From Clostridia bacterium (GTDB lineage Bacteria > Bacillota > Clostridia > Peptostreptococcales > Anaerovoracaceae), in NCBI GenBank assembly GCA_024693105.1, contig JAILLO010000097.1:1-51666 (forward strand): a stretch of DNA of 51,666 bases, written 5' to 3'. Positions 1 to 8,748 of the stretch are shown one piece after another; positions within the stretch are counted from its first letter, which is position 1, and each line of letters begins with the position of its first letter. The notes under the pieces are model-generated. The model had not been told where the DNA came from. It searched no databases and saw only the letters and a program-made list of their open reading frames with translations. The translations under genes were made by a program, and so were the position numbers.

Positions 1-101
1 TTTGCATCCATATGTTTCTTTGTATGATATACACGAAGCTGTAAACCATACACTCCTTTCGTTTTAATACCGTGCCATAATACCTCAGGATTTAGTTTCA
101 T
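1..101 (-). CDS. N-terminal fragment of an unknown protein, cut by the window edge
   Basis: An ATG at 101 on the minus strand opens a frame of 33 codons that runs off the left end without a stop. The visible N-terminus begins MKLNPEVLWHGIKTKG and is mixed polar and hydrophobic, with no signal peptide. A well-spaced promoter (TTGCTA, 17 bp, TATAAT on the minus strand, 125-153) lies just upstream, and a terminator (203-228) separates it from the preceding gene. The ribosome-binding site is weak (GGA about 6 bases before the start). I do not recognise the family, and the fragment is too short to assign a function. It could still be a chance frame, but the promoter spacing argues for a real gene. 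Confidence 0.42.
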   Translation of the reverse strand, partial: MKLNPEVLWHGIKTKGVYGLQLRVYHTKKHMDA

Positions 102-124
102 AGCACTTCCATCGCCTTTATTTG

Positions 125-153
125 ATTATATTTCCTTTTGTGTTTTTTAGCAA
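125..153 (-). promoter_or_regulatory. Sigma-A type promoter for the left-edge gene
   Basis: Read on the minus strand, TTGCTA (148-153) and TATAAT (125-130) are separated by exactly 17 bases. Transcription would start near 118, giving a short leader of about 17 bases before the ATG at 101. Confidence 0.5.
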
Positions 154-202
154 TGCTTTACTTCGCTAGATGCTAGCATGAGCATTGCAGTCTCTCACAC
201 AC

Positions 203-228
203 AAAAAACCCGCCAAAAGGCGGGTTTT
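203..228 (-). terminator. Intrinsic terminator of the beta-helix surface protein gene
   Basis: A perfect 10-bp stem (205-214 with 219-228, loop AAAA), GC-rich at its top, is followed on the minus strand by a run of T. It lies 10 bases past the stop codon of the 239-2287 gene and closes that transcript. Confidence 0.85.
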
Positions 229-238
229 AATCTTATGG

Positions 239-2287
239 TTAAAACGGAATATCCATGTATAACGTCTCGTCTGTGTAGCGCGTTGCCATGCCGGAAAGGG
301 TTCCGTTTGCTGCCATGGAGTAGCCTGCATAGGAACGGCCCGTTTGATTGTCAGCTGCCGTCAAAGGGATAGCCACGGTAATCGTGCCGTTTCCGCTTCC
401 GGAGATCTCTTTGTTTCCGCTAAACAGTGCCAGCGAGAAAGACAGAACTGCCTGTTTGCCTTCAAGCACTGACTGCTGCGAATTGCTCAATGCACCAAGC
501 TCTGTCAGTGTAAAATCCAGCGTAACCATATCGCTGTCTGCACCGGCTGCGATTGCCTGCAATGCTACCATGTCAAATGTGACGGAGCCGTCGGCTGTCC
601 GGAAGGTAACAGCCTTGCCTGCACTATCGCTTCCCTCATTTAAAACTTCGGCAAGTTTTTTAAACGTATCTGCCGGCAGATTAATCTTTTTAATTCCGGT
701 GCCCAGACTTGTCAGGTCGAAAACCACAGGTTCTTCGGACCTGGCAATTTCACTAAGCTGAACTTCGCTAAGTGGTGAAATCGCAGCAACAGAGCCACTG
801 ACTGCCACTTCGAGTTGCAGAGTGCCTGATGATACCTTTACAGGCATTGTCGCCGCAGGTGTAGCTGCATAGGATGATTTGTGCCTGTGACTGCTCTTGC
901 CACCGGTTTCGGACACCGTCCATTGTGCGTAGAGCGTTGTATTTTCCGACAGCGTGATGCTTGATTTGTTTGCGAAAGAATTGCCGTTTCCGTCCTGCTG
1001 CGTATTCCATCCCGCAAAAGTGTAGCCGCTGCGTGTAAACGGGTTGTCAATCAATGTTTCCGCCAGGTTTTTAGGGTATTTCAGCGTTAATGTCTCCGGC
1101 GTATTTTCACCATCGTTGGCATTCAAAGTCAGGGTGAAGGATTCCACAAGCTGCGCTTCACCTGCATTTCCTCCATCAGGAACTGCAGCCACTGTATATC
1201 CGTCAGCATCGCTTATGAAAATTTCCCTGAGCGGCTTGGAAGAATCAATATATATTGCGCAGCCGCTGGTAAACACGCCGGTAGAAAGTGAATGAGTATC
1301 GTTATTAGAGGAGTAATTACCCAAGGTTACGTTGACAGGGTCCATATTCACCGCACCCTGAAGTTCAATCTGTGCTCCGTTAACCAGGGAAACGTCGCTT
1401 TTTCCGGCATTATCCGTATTCCCTGCAATCACCGGGTTCCCTGAAATTTTGAAGTTGCATGGGTTTTGATAATTAGAAACATATACGCCGCCTCCGTAAG
1501 ATGCGGTGTTGCCTTCGATGCTGCCACCGGTCATCCTAAACGTACCTTCGCCACTGACATACACGCCGCCACAGAATTCAGCTGCTTTATTCCTTTCGAT
1601 GCTGCCCCCGTACATTGTGAAGGTTCCGTAGTCCACACGTACACCCCCCGCGTGACGGGCGGAATAATTGTTGCAAATACAGCCGCCGTACATATTAAAC
1701 TCATTTGTTTGATCTTGAGTTGCATAAGAGCCCACCACGATGCCAGCGCCATCATTGCCGTCGGTTGTTATCCCTCCTATGATTGTACCGGCATACAAAT
1801 TAAAAGTTCCTCCACTAATCCACAGAATTCGGTTCCTGTCGCTGTGGATATAGCCACCTGTGAAGGTTTCGGTCCCGGTTTCATCATTGACTTTTGCCTG
1901 GAGGTTTGCATCTACGTCATATTTGTGCTCCGCCGCGGTGCCGCAGTCGTATATGCTCAGCACTCCACCTTCTTTAATCCGGATGACGCTCTGGCGATTA
2001 TAAGCGTAGGCGTTTGTCAAGGTGATGCCACGTCCGTTGAGGCAGAGGTTGATGTTTTTATCACAAACCCATGTTTCTCCTAACATAACATCTGTAGTAA
2101 GGTAGTAGTTGCCTGCATTGGTAGGCAGGCTATCGGCAGCTGTCCACGCTGTAAATGTTATACCGTCGTGGGTATGGGTAGGGCCATCATCAGCTGCTAC
2201 CGGCTGGGGCGAGGAAAGTGCAATGCCTATGGCCAGCCCAAGTGCCAAAAGGATGCTAAGTGATTTTCTTTTTGTGTTGTTTCTCAT
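239..2287 (-). CDS. Secreted beta-helix surface protein with InlB B-repeat
   Basis: 682 residues. The N-terminus (MRNNTKRKS, then a hydrophobic stretch ending near PVAA) is a classical signal peptide with likely cleavage around residue 32. Residues about 90-330 contain repeated MYGGSI, MTGGSIEGN and GGVYV segments, the Gly/Asn-rich rungs of a right-handed beta-helix (polymorphic repeat type). Residues about 375-456 match an InlB B-repeat (Listeria-Bacteroides repeat), with its ending FAGWN...LYAQW. A Ser/His-rich linker leads to a C-terminal beta-rich domain of about 190 residues. There is no LPXTG motif, SLH motif or C-terminal membrane helix, so how it stays at the surface is unclear. The start is supported by AGGAG 6-7 bases upstream. 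It stands alone in its transcript. Proteins of this build usually act in adhesion; that role is inferred. Confidence 0.85.
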   Translation of the reverse strand: MRNNTKRKSLSILLALGLAIGIALSSPQPVAADDGPTHTHDGITFTAWTAADSLPTNAGNYYLTTDVMLGETWVCDKNINLCLNGRGITLTNAYAYNRQSVIRIKEGGVLSIYDCGTAAEHKYDVDANLQAKVNDETGTETFTGGYIHSDRNRILWISGGTFNLYAGTIIGGITTDGNDGAGIVVGSYATQDQTNEFNMYGGCICNNYSARHAGGVRVDYGTFTMYGGSIERNKAAEFCGGVYVSGEGTFRMTGGSIEGNTASYGGGVYVSNYQNPCNFKISGNPVIAGNTDNAGKSDVSLVNGAQIELQGAVNMDPVNVTLGNYSSNNDTHSLSTGVFTSGCAIYIDSSKPLREIFISDADGYTVAAVPDGGNAGEAQLVESFTLTLNANDGENTPETLTLKYPKNLAETLIDNPFTRSGYTFAGWNTQQDGNGNSFANKSSITLSENTTLYAQWTVSETGGKSSHRHKSSYAATPAATMPVKVSSGTLQLEVAVSGSVAAISPLSEVQLSEIARSEEPVVFDLTSLGTGIKKINLPADTFKKLAEVLNEGSDSAGKAVTFRTADGSVTFDMVALQAIAAGADSDMVTLDFTLTELGALSNSQQSVLEGKQAVLSFSLALFSGNKEISGSGNGTITVAIPLTAADNQTGRSYAGYSMAANGTLSGMATRYTDETLYMDIPF

Positions 2288-2372
2288 TTTTTTCTCCTGA
2301 TGTGAGTTGCCTCTGAATTATTTTTGGTTTTTTACCGAAAAAATACCGGCAGGAGTGTAATAGATTTTACAT

Positions 2373-2396
2373 ATGGTGCCCACTATGGTGCTCACT
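2373..2396. repeat. 12-bp tandem duplication in the surface-protein upstream region
   Basis: ATGGTGCCCACT is followed directly by ATGGTGCTCACT, with one difference between the two copies. They lie 86 bases upstream of the surface-protein start. Direct repeats of this size can be response-regulator binding sites, but nothing here identifies the factor. Confidence 0.4.
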
Positions 2397-2460
2397 GCCG
2401 ATTTTGACGTCGATTTGAAGAAATTGTGCTGTAACGCTTTGAAAAATAGCCGCCCGCAAA

Positions 2461-2487
2461 TTTTGCAAGGTATGAAACCTTGCAAAA
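2461..2487. other. Perfect 10-bp inverted repeat in the minus-strand leader
   Basis: TTTTGCAAGG and CCTTGCAAAA flank a 7-base loop. If the minus-strand promoter at 2503 is used, this hairpin is the first structure in the surface-protein mRNA. It lacks a convincing T-run and so is not an obvious terminator. It could be an operator or an mRNA-stabilising hairpin. Confidence 0.4.
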
Positions 2488-2502
2488 CCAACGTATGCAG
2501 CC

Positions 2503-2511
2503 ATTATAACA
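2503..2511 (-). promoter_or_regulatory. Candidate extended -10 promoter for the surface protein
   Basis: On the minus strand the sequence reads TGTTATAAT: a perfect TATAAT preceded by TGn. The -35 region at 17 bp (ATGCTT) is poor, so use would depend on the extended -10. It would give a leader of about 200 bases before 2287. Confidence 0.4.
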
Positions 2512-2674
2512 CATTTGCTTGAGAAAAGCATTGTGCGTTGAATAATTCTGACAATTTAACAAAAATGAAACGCAAGGCTGCGTGTACAGAAGCAGGGGGC
2601 TGTAACCATTGAAATTGTCAGAAAAAGAGTAACGAAAAAGTTTCAAAAAAGGTCGATTTTTTTTAAGAAACTGC

Positions 2675-2703
2675 TTGCATTCGAAAAAGAAGTATAATAT
2701 ACT
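2675..2703 (+). promoter_or_regulatory. Promoter of the S10-spc-alpha ribosomal supercluster
   Basis: TTGCAT (2675-2680), a 17-bp spacer and TATACT (2698-2703). A perfect TATAAT at 2693-2698 overlaps but is only 12 bp from this -35 box. It is the only good promoter seen before rpsJ. Transcription near 2710 would produce a leader of about 248 bases. Confidence 0.6.
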
Positions 2704-2709
2704 ATAAAA

Positions 2710-2957
2710 GCTTGCTTAAGGCGATGAAGTGGGAAGTTACCTTGCTAGAGGAGAATTTCCACGGAGAATTGTCCTCACTTGATGGGGGCGAAGGGATTCG
2801 CCGGCTTTTTCTTTGTGCAAAATTATATGAAACACACGGAGGCGTGTACCAAGTAAGCGCAGACCTCTCCAAAGGTCGGTACACGTTTGAAAAGCGGGCT
2901 TTTGAACCCCTTGTACAGGCATAGCGAAAACGTACAAAAAATTTAGGAGGAACACAA
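2710..2957 (+). ncRNA. Structured 5' leader of the S10 operon (candidate regulatory RNA)
   Basis: The 248 bases between the promoter and rpsJ fold into a series of stems visible by eye. One is GAGGA/TCCTC plus AATT/AATT (2748-2776). A second is GGCGAA-GGGA-TTCGCC (2787-2802), followed by GGCTTTTTCTTT, which resembles a terminator. A third is a perfect 8-bp CGTGTACC/GGTACACG pair (2843-2850 with 2878-2885) enclosing GACCT/AGGTC. A fourth is AAAAG-CGGG-CTTTT (2890-2903). Leaders of ribosomal operons often bind one of the encoded proteins. The terminator-like second stem suggests attenuation rather than translational control. The ligand is unknown, and I cannot match it to a named RNA family with confidence. 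Confidence 0.5.
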
Positions 2958-3269
2958 ATGAGCGAATTACAAAAAATCAGAATCAAGCTTAAGGCCTATG
3001 ACCACGCGTTATTAGACCAGTCGGCAGCAAAGATTGTTGATACAGCCAAGAAGACAGGCGCAGACGTATCCGGTCCTATTCCGCTTCCGACAGAAAAAGA
3101 AGTTGTCACAATCTTGAGAGCAGTACACAAGTACAAGGACAGCAGAGAGCAGTTCGAACAGAGAACTCACAAGAGACTTATTGACATCACAAATGCTACA
3201 CCGAAGACTACCGACGCGCTTACAAAGTTGGATTTACCTTCAGGCGTAAGCATCGAAATCAAGCTCTAA
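2958..3269 (+). CDS. rpsJ: 30S ribosomal protein S10
   Basis: 103 residues, the usual S10 length. Contains the conserved [11 protein letters not shown] start and the [10 protein letters not shown] loop. S10 binds the head of the 30S subunit and also partners with NusB in rRNA antitermination. Strong AGGAGG 8 bases before the ATG. It is the first gene of the supercluster here: no tuf or fusA lies immediately upstream, and it follows its own promoter and a long structured leader. A further 157-base structured gap separates it from rplC. Confidence 0.98.
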   Translation: MSELQKIRIKLKAYDHALLDQSAAKIVDTAKKTGADVSGPIPLPTEKEVVTILRAVHKYKDSREQFEQRTHKRLIDITNATPKTTDALTKLDLPSGVSIEIKL

Positions 3270-3299
3270 GGGAAAGAACGCAAAACAAAGAGTTGCATT

Positions 3300-3402
3300 G
3301 CGGATGAAATCCCCGAAACGATTTCAAAAAGATTATGATTAAGGGTGCTCCCCTTAGTAAGATTGCACGAGAGGGACAAGAAGCCAAACCGGAGCAATCC
3401 GC
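3300..3402 (+). ncRNA. Possible three-way-junction RNA between rpsJ and rplC
   Basis: An outer pair GCGGAT (3300-3305) with ATCCGC (3397-3402) encloses two hairpins: GAAATC/GATTTC (3306-3311 with 3320-3325) and AAGGG/CCCTT (3341-3345 with 3351-3355). The outer stem ends about 24 bases before the rplC start. Neighbouring gaps in the operon are mostly 10-25 bases, so 157 bases of mRNA here is unusual. It could be a second control point or a processing site. No ligand is evident. Confidence 0.35.
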
Positions 3403-3426
3403 TGTAAGAGAAAAGGAGATTTAAGA

Positions 3427-4062
3427 ATGAAAACATTACTGGGAAAGAAAGTCGGAATGACTCAGATTTTCACAGAAGCAGGAGAAGTTGTTCCTGTAAC
3501 TGTTATCGAGGCAGGTCCGGAAGTCGTAACTCAGATCAAAACGGTTGAGAATGACGGTTATGACGCAGTACAGATCGGTTTTGAAGATGCAAAGCCACAG
3601 AGAGTTAACAAGCCTATGACAGGTCACTTCCAGAAGGCAGGAGTTCCTGTGAAGAAGCACCTGGCTGAATTCAAGGCTGAAGAGGGCGAAACTTACGAAG
3701 TAGGACAGACTATTACGGTTGCCGATTTCGAAGTTGGCAAGAAGCTGGATGTTACAGGCGTTTCCAAAGGTAAGGGAACTCAGGGTAATATCAAGAGACA
3801 CGGTCACGCAAGAGGACCTATGACTCACGGCTCAAAGCATAAGAGACTGGCCGGAGCACTGGCTGCAGGTACTTATCCTTCAAGAGTATTTAAGGGTAAT
3901 GCCGGACCGGGAAGAACAGGACGCGATACAGTTACAGTACAGAACGTAGTCCTCGTAAAGGTTATCGAAGAAAGAAACTTACTGCTTGTAAAGGGTGCGG
4001 TTCCGGGCGGACGCGGCGGACTCCTTCGCATCCAGTATGCAGTTAAAGGACAGGACAAATAG
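3427..4062 (+). CDS. rplC: 50S ribosomal protein L3
   Basis: 211 residues, full length. Begins MKTLLGKKVGMTQIF, the L3 signature, and carries the central HGHARGPMTHGSKHKR loop that reaches toward the peptidyl transferase centre and nucleates 23S assembly. AAGGAGAT precedes the start. It is followed 28 bases later by rplD in the standard order. Confidence 0.98.
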   Translation: MKTLLGKKVGMTQIFTEAGEVVPVTVIEAGPEVVTQIKTVENDGYDAVQIGFEDAKPQRVNKPMTGHFQKAGVPVKKHLAEFKAEEGETYEVGQTITVADFEVGKKLDVTGVSKGKGTQGNIKRHGHARGPMTHGSKHKRLAGALAAGTYPSRVFKGNAGPGRTGRDTVTVQNVVLVKVIEERNLLLVKGAVPGGRGGLLRIQYAVKGQDK

Positions 4063-4090
4063 AGAATAATCGGAAAGGAGGAAGTTAACA

Positions 4091-4714
4091 ATGGCAAAGA
4101 TTACTATGCTCAACATGGCAGGAGCAGAAGCCGGCAGCATCGAACTGAATGATGCGGTTTTCGGCATTACTCCAAACCAGAACGCTGTTCATGCAGTAGT
4201 TAAAAATTATTTGGCAAACCAGAGACAGGGTACTCAGTCGGCAAAGACAAGAGCCGAAGTCAGAGGCGGCGGAAAGAAGCCTTTCAGACAGAAGGGAACA
4301 GGTCGTCACAGACAGGGAAGCTCAACTGACCCTACACAGGTTGGAGGCGGTATCGTATTCGCACCAAAGCCAAGAGATTACAGATATACAGTACCTAAGA
4401 AGCTCAGAAGACTGGCAATGCTTTCCGCACTCTCCTCAAAGGTAGAGGAAAAGGAAATCATCGTTCTTGACAAGCTCGCATTTGATGAACCAAAGACAAA
4501 GGAAATGCTCAAGGTTCTTGAAAATGTCAAGGCAGAAAAGAAAGCCCTTATCGTTATGGCTGAAAAGGATGACAACGTAGTTAAGTCCGCAGCAAACATT
4601 CCGGGCGTAAGAACAGCTTTAGTAGGAACTATGAACGTATATGAGATTATCAATCATACAAGCTTTATCGTTACTTCAGAAGCAGTAAAGAAAATTGAGG
4701 AGGTGTATTCGTAA
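4091..4714 (+). CDS. rplD: 50S ribosomal protein L4
   Basis: 207 residues. The Gly/Arg/Lys-rich extended loop ([19 protein letters not shown], about residues 56-74) that lines the exit tunnel is intact. L4 is the autoregulator of the S10 operon in gamma-proteobacteria; whether it binds the leader here is unknown. Its TAA overlaps the ATG of rplW by one base (TAATG), which implies translational coupling. Confidence 0.98.
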   Translation: MAKITMLNMAGAEAGSIELNDAVFGITPNQNAVHAVVKNYLANQRQGTQSAKTRAEVRGGGKKPFRQKGTGRHRQGSSTDPTQVGGGIVFAPKPRDYRYTVPKKLRRLAMLSALSSKVEEKEIIVLDKLAFDEPKTKEMLKVLENVKAEKKALIVMAEKDDNVVKSAANIPGVRTALVGTMNVYEIINHTSFIVTSEAVKKIEEVYS

Positions 4715-5004
4715 TGAAAACCCCTTATGATGTTATTATAAAGCCTGTCATCTCAGAAATGAGCATGGACAATGCACAGGAAAAGAAGTACACATTCAAG
4801 GTTGCAACAGACGCCAACAAGACACAGGTTAAGCTGGCCGTTGAAGAAATCTTCGGTGTGGAAGTTGAAAAAGTCAACATTATGAACGTTAGCGGCAAGA
4901 TTAAGAGAATGGGAAGAACAATGGGCAGAAGACCTGCAACAAAGAAGGCAATCGTTACTCTGACTGAAAAGAGTAAGGAAATTGAGTTCTTCCAGGGTCT
5001 CTAA
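4714..5004 (+). CDS. rplW: 50S ribosomal protein L23
   Basis: 96 residues. L23 sits at the tunnel exit and docks trigger factor, SRP and the translocon. The [11 protein letters not shown] start and the [17 protein letters not shown] segment are typical. The start overlaps the rplD stop by one base; the AGGAGG at 4697-4702 lies inside rplD. Confidence 0.98.
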   Translation: MKTPYDVIIKPVISEMSMDNAQEKKYTFKVATDANKTQVKLAVEEIFGVEVEKVNIMNVSGKIKRMGRTMGRRPATKKAIVTLTEKSKEIEFFQGL

Positions 5005-5024
5005 TATATAGGAGGTAGTAAGAA

Positions 5025-5858
5025 ATGGGAATCAGAAAATACAATCCAACTACTCCTGGTTTGAGAGGAATGACGGTTTCTACATTTGAAGAAATCACAA
5101 CATCGACTCCGGAAAAGTCACTTACAGTTACACTTAAGAATCACTCCGGAAGAAATTCAAGAGGAAAGATCACTGTAAGACACAGAGGCGGTGGCACAAG
5201 ACCTAAGTACAGAATCGTGGATTTCAAGAGAAACAAAGATGAAATCCCTGCAACAGTTACAACTATTGAATACGATCCTAACAGAAGCGCAAACATCGCT
5301 CTGCTTGTTTATGCAGACGGTGAAAAGAGATACATTATCGCTCCTAACAAGCTTGCGGTTGGCGATGTGCTGGTATCGGGACCTGAAGCCGACATCAAAG
5401 TCGGAAATGCACTTCCGCTTGCAAACATACCTGTAGGCACAGTTATTCACAACGTTGAACTTAAGCCGGGCAAGGGCGGACAGATTGCAAGATCCGCAGG
5501 AAACGGTGCTCAGCTGATGGCAAAAGAAGGTGAATATGCACAGGTAAGATTACCTTCCGGAGAAGTAAGAAAGGTAAGAATCGAATGCAGAGCCACAATC
5601 GGTGAAGTAGGAAACATCGATCACGCAAACATCCAGATTGGTAAGGCAGGAAGAAAGAGACATATGGGTATCAGACCTACAGTAAGAGGTTCTGTTATGA
5701 ACCCTAACGACCATCCACACGGTGGTGGTGAAGGTAAGGCCGGTATCGGTAGAGTCAGCCCGGTTACTCCTTGGGGCAAGCCTGCACTCGGTTACAAGAC
5801 CAGAAAGAAGAACAAGGCTTCTAATCAGTATATCGTAAAGAGAAGAAATGAAAGATAG
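5025..5858 (+). CDS. rplB: 50S ribosomal protein L2
   Basis: 277 residues. The C-terminal [14 protein letters not shown] motif contains the conserved histidine near the peptidyl transferase centre. L2 is needed for subunit joining and for peptidyl transferase assembly. The start follows AGGAGG by about 8 bases, 20 bases after rplW, and rpsS follows after 15 bases. Confidence 0.98.
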   Translation: MGIRKYNPTTPGLRGMTVSTFEEITTSTPEKSLTVTLKNHSGRNSRGKITVRHRGGGTRPKYRIVDFKRNKDEIPATVTTIEYDPNRSANIALLVYADGEKRYIIAPNKLAVGDVLVSGPEADIKVGNALPLANIPVGTVIHNVELKPGKGGQIARSAGNGAQLMAKEGEYAQVRLPSGEVRKVRIECRATIGEVGNIDHANIQIGKAGRKRHMGIRPTVRGSVMNPNDHPHGGGEGKAGIGRVSPVTPWGKPALGYKTRKKNKASNQYIVKRRNER

Positions 5859-5873
5859 GGAGGAGCATAAATA

Positions 5874-6152
5874 ATGGGTAGATCACTTAAAAAGGGTCCT
5901 TTCGTAGACGCTAAGCTGCTCAAGGCTATCGACGATATGAACGCAGCTAACGACAAGAAAGTTATAAAGACTTGGTCAAGACCTTCAACCATATTTCCAC
6001 AGATGGTGGAACACACAATTGCAGTGCATGATGGCAAGAAACATGTTCCTGTATACATTACAGAAGACATGGTAGGCCACAGATTGGGAGAATTTGCTCC
6101 TACAAGAAACTACAGAGGCCATGCTGCAGATAAGACTACAAAGAAAAAGTAA
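5874..6152 (+). CDS. rpsS: 30S ribosomal protein S19
   Basis: 92 residues, full length. [12 protein letters not shown] is the universal S19 start. It binds the 30S head together with S13, near the A-site finger contact. GGGAGGAGC precedes the ATG. It ends in a basic tail (DKTTKKK) and is followed 18 bases later by rplV. Confidence 0.98.
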   Translation: MGRSLKKGPFVDAKLLKAIDDMNAANDKKVIKTWSRPSTIFPQMVEHTIAVHDGKKHVPVYITEDMVGHRLGEFAPTRNYRGHAADKTTKKK

Positions 6153-6170
6153 TGAAAGGAGATAACTAAA

Positions 6171-6506
6171 ATGGAAGCAAAAGCAGTTGCAAAATATGTA
6201 AGAATGTCTCCTATCAAGCTTAAGCCTGTTACAGATTTAGTAAGAGGCAAGGACTTAAATGAGGCATTAAGCATTTTGAAGTTTACGCCCGGCAAAGGCT
6301 CAGAAATAGTTGAAAAGGTTGTTAAGTCAGCAGCAGCAAATGCTGAGAACAATTTCGACATGAATCCTGACAACCTGTACGTTGCTGAAGTTTATGCTCA
6401 TCAGGGCCCTTCCATGAAGAGATGGAGAGCAGGAGCACAGGGTAGAGCATCAGTCATTCTTAAGAGATCAAGCCACGTAGGCGTTACTCTTAAGGAAAAG
6501 AATTAA
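6171..6506 (+). CDS. rplV: 50S ribosomal protein L22
   Basis: 111 residues. The beta-hairpin loop (HQGPSMKRWRAGAQGRA) that projects into the exit tunnel is present without insertions; changes in that loop cause macrolide resistance in other bacteria. An AAGGAGAT site precedes the start. rpsC follows after 18 bases. Confidence 0.98.
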   Translation: MEAKAVAKYVRMSPIKLKPVTDLVRGKDLNEALSILKFTPGKGSEIVEKVVKSAAANAENNFDMNPDNLYVAEVYAHQGPSMKRWRAGAQGRASVILKRSSHVGVTLKEKN

Positions 6507-6524
6507 GGATAGGAGGTTCATTTA

Positions 6525-7412
6525 ATGGGTCAGAAAGTAAGTCCACATGGATTGAGAGTGGGCGTCATCAAAGACTGGGATTCCAAATGGTATGCAGAAC
6601 CAAAGAATTTTGCAGACTATCTTATAGAAGATAACAAAGTCAGAAATTTTGTTAAGAAGAGATTATATGCGGCAGGCGTTTCAAAGGTATTAATTGAAAG
6701 AGCCGCTGAAAATCAGATTAAGGTTATCGTTTTGACAGGAAAGCCTGGAATGGTTATCGGAAGATCCGGAGACGGAATCGACCAGCTCAAGGCAGAAGTT
6801 GAAAAGATGACAGGAAAGACTGCTATTATCAGCATCGTTGAAATCAAAAAGGTTGAAATGGATGCTCAGCTTACAGCCGAAAGCATTGCACAGGCTCTCG
6901 AAAGAAGAGTTTCCTTCAGAAGAGCAATGAAGCAGGCAATCGGAAGAACAATGAAATCCGGAGCAAAGGGAATCAAGGTTCTCCTTTCAGGAAGAGTTGG
7001 CGGAGCTGAAATCGCAAGATCTGAAAAGTACAGCGAAGGAAATGTTCCTCTTCATACTTTAAGAGCAAATATCGACTATGGTTTTGCTGAAGCAGACACT
7101 ACTTACGGAAAACTCGGCGTTAAGGTTTGGATTAACCACGGCGAAATTCTCGACAAGGTTCTCAAGAGCGCTCTTCCGGAAGAAAAGCCTGAAAGAGGCG
7201 GTCGCGGAGACAGAAAGAGAAGAGACGGCGACAGACCTAGAAGAGACGGTGACAGACCAAGAAGAGACGACAGAAGAAACAACGCCGCAAGCGAAGCACC
7301 TAAGGCAGTAAATCCAAGAGTAAGAAAAACTCCGAAGGTAGCTCCGGCACCACAGGTAGAAGAATCACAGGTTGAAGCTGAGGCTCCTGCAGCAGCAGAA
7401 ACCGAAGCATAA
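6525..7412 (+). CDS. rpsC: 30S ribosomal protein S3 with long C-terminal extension
   Basis: 295 residues, whereas S3 is usually about 210-235. The KH domain with its [12 protein letters not shown] loop and the C-terminal domain are normal up to about residue 218 (ALPEEKP). A tail of about 75 residues follows: Arg/Asp repeats (RRDGDRP twice, with matching DNA repeats), a linker, then an acidic Ala/Glu-rich end. S3 forms part of the mRNA entry tunnel, so the tail would sit at the solvent face near mRNA entry. Similar tails are known in some Clostridia; their function is unknown. AGGAGG precedes the ATG. Confidence 0.97.
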   Translation: MGQKVSPHGLRVGVIKDWDSKWYAEPKNFADYLIEDNKVRNFVKKRLYAAGVSKVLIERAAENQIKVIVLTGKPGMVIGRSGDGIDQLKAEVEKMTGKTAIISIVEIKKVEMDAQLTAESIAQALERRVSFRRAMKQAIGRTMKSGAKGIKVLLSGRVGGAEIARSEKYSEGNVPLHTLRANIDYGFAEADTTYGKLGVKVWINHGEILDKVLKSALPEEKPERGGRGDRKRRDGDRPRRDGDRPRRDDRRNNAASEAPKAVNPRVRKTPKVAPAPQVEESQVEAEAPAAAETEA

Positions 7413-7435
7413 GCATAGGAAAGGAGGACACGCTC

Positions 7436-7870
7436 ATGTTAATGCCAAAGCGCGTTAAACGCAGAAGAGTTCACAGAGGAAGAATGAAGGGCGTAGCAAC
7501 AAAGGGTAATACAATTACTTACGGTTCATACGGCCTTATCTCACAGGAATGTGGCTGGATCACCTCAAATCAGATTGAAGCAGCCAGAATTGCAATGACA
7601 AGATCAATCAAAAGAGGTGGTAAAGTATATATTAAGATTTTCCCACACAAGTCAGTAACAAAGAAACCTGCTGAAGTACGTATGGGTTCCGGTAAAGGTG
7701 CTCCTGAGTACTGGGTAGCAGTAGTTAAGCCGGGCAGAGTTATGTTTGAAATTGATGGAGTTACGGAAGAACAGGCAAGAGAAGCTATCAGACTTGCTAT
7801 GCACAAGCTTCCGGTAAAATCCAAGTTTGCCATCAAAGGCCAGGAATTAGCAGAGGGTGGTGAAGCATAA
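7436..7870 (+). CDS. rplP: 50S ribosomal protein L16
   Basis: 144 residues. [19 protein letters not shown] is the typical start; AGGAGG lies 8 bases before this ATG, favouring it over the internal ATG two codons later. L16 organises the A-site region of 23S rRNA. The [17 protein letters not shown] block is conserved. The stop overlaps the rpmC start (ATAATGG). Confidence 0.98.
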   Translation: MLMPKRVKRRRVHRGRMKGVATKGNTITYGSYGLISQECGWITSNQIEAARIAMTRSIKRGGKVYIKIFPHKSVTKKPAEVRMGSGKGAPEYWVAVVKPGRVMFEIDGVTEEQAREAIRLAMHKLPVKSKFAIKGQELAEGGEA

Positions 7871-8073
7871 TGGAATTAAAGAAAATGAGAGAAATGACAG
7901 AAGTTGAGCTGAATGCTGAGCTGAAGAAGATGAAGAACGAACTGTTCAATCTGAGATTCCAGCACGTTACAGGTCAGCTTGAAAACCCTATCAAGATGAG
8001 AGACATCAAGAAGGATATCGCCAGAGTTAAAACTATTATCAGAGAAAAAGAACTTGCAAAGGTTCAGGGCTAA
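7870..8073 (+). CDS. rpmC: 50S ribosomal protein L29
   Basis: 67 residues, a two-helix protein near the tunnel exit beside L23. Contains [23 protein letters not shown], the L29 signature region. It overlaps the rplP stop by one base, implying coupled translation. rpsQ follows after 18 bases. Confidence 0.97.
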   Translation: MELKKMREMTEVELNAELKKMKNELFNLRFQHVTGQLENPIKMRDIKKDIARVKTIIREKELAKVQG

Positions 8074-8091
8074 TAGAAAGGAGGATGTAAT

Positions 8092-8352
8092 ATGACAGTT
8101 GAAAGAAACAGAAGAAAGACCAAGGTCGGTATTGTAGTAAGTGACAAGATGGATAAGACTATCACTGTTGCTATGGAAGACTTCGTAAGACATTCCCTTT
8201 ATGGAAAAGCTGTAAAGAGAACCAAGAAGGTAAAGGCTCATGATGAAAACAATGAGTGCAGTATCGGCGATAAAGTTAGAATTATGGAAACAAGACCTCT
8301 CTCCAGAGACAAGAGATGGAGACTGGTCAGCATCATTGAAAAGGTTAAGTAA
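8092..8352 (+). CDS. rpsQ: 30S ribosomal protein S17
   Basis: 86 residues, an OB-fold protein that binds 16S rRNA early in assembly. Contains the conserved [17 protein letters not shown] stretch and the [14 protein letters not shown] end. AAAGGAGG precedes the ATG, and rplN starts 14 bases after the stop. Confidence 0.98.
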   Translation: MTVERNRRKTKVGIVVSDKMDKTITVAMEDFVRHSLYGKAVKRTKKVKAHDENNECSIGDKVRIMETRPLSRDKRWRLVSIIEKVK

Positions 8353-8366
8353 AGGAGGCACCAGAT

Positions 8367-8735
8367 ATGATTCAGACAGAAACCAGATTAAGAGTTGCTG
8401 ACAATTCAGGTGCGAAGGAACTTTTATGTATCCGTATTCTCGGCGGTACTTCCCGTCAGTATGCATATATCGGAGATGTAATTGTTTGTGCCGTAAAGGA
8501 AGCTACTCCGGGTGGAGTTGTTAAAAAAGGCGACGTAGTTAAGGCTGTAGTTGTTAGAACTAAGCATGGTGCCAGAAGAGCAGACGGCAGCTATGTAAAG
8601 TTTGACCAGAATGCCGCAGTTATTATAAAGGAAGATAAGAATCCAGTAGGAACTCGTATCTTCGGACCGGTAGCTAGAGAGCTCAGAGAAAAGGGCTTCA
8701 TGAAGATAGTGTCACTGGCACCAGAAGTATTATAG
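8367..8735 (+). CDS. rplN: 50S ribosomal protein L14
   Basis: 122 residues, the invariant L14 length. [18 protein letters not shown] and the [23 protein letters not shown]-type C-terminus are diagnostic. It lies at the subunit interface, where RsfS binds. It is the first gene of the spc portion. Confidence 0.98.
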   Translation: MIQTETRLRVADNSGAKELLCIRILGGTSRQYAYIGDVIVCAVKEATPGGVVKKGDVVKAVVVRTKHGARRADGSYVKFDQNAAVIIKEDKNPVGTRIFGPVARELREKGFMKIVSLAPEVL

Positions 8736-8748
8736 GAGGGTGTTACGG

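Noticed and set aside
2392-2646. 84-codon minus-strand frame before the surface protein
   Set aside because: Spans the promoter region, lacks a ribosome-binding site and shows no recognisable protein.
2712-2924. 70-codon open frame in the S10 leader (TTG start)
   Set aside because: No ribosome-binding site, no family resemblance, and the stretch is better explained by conserved-looking RNA stems.
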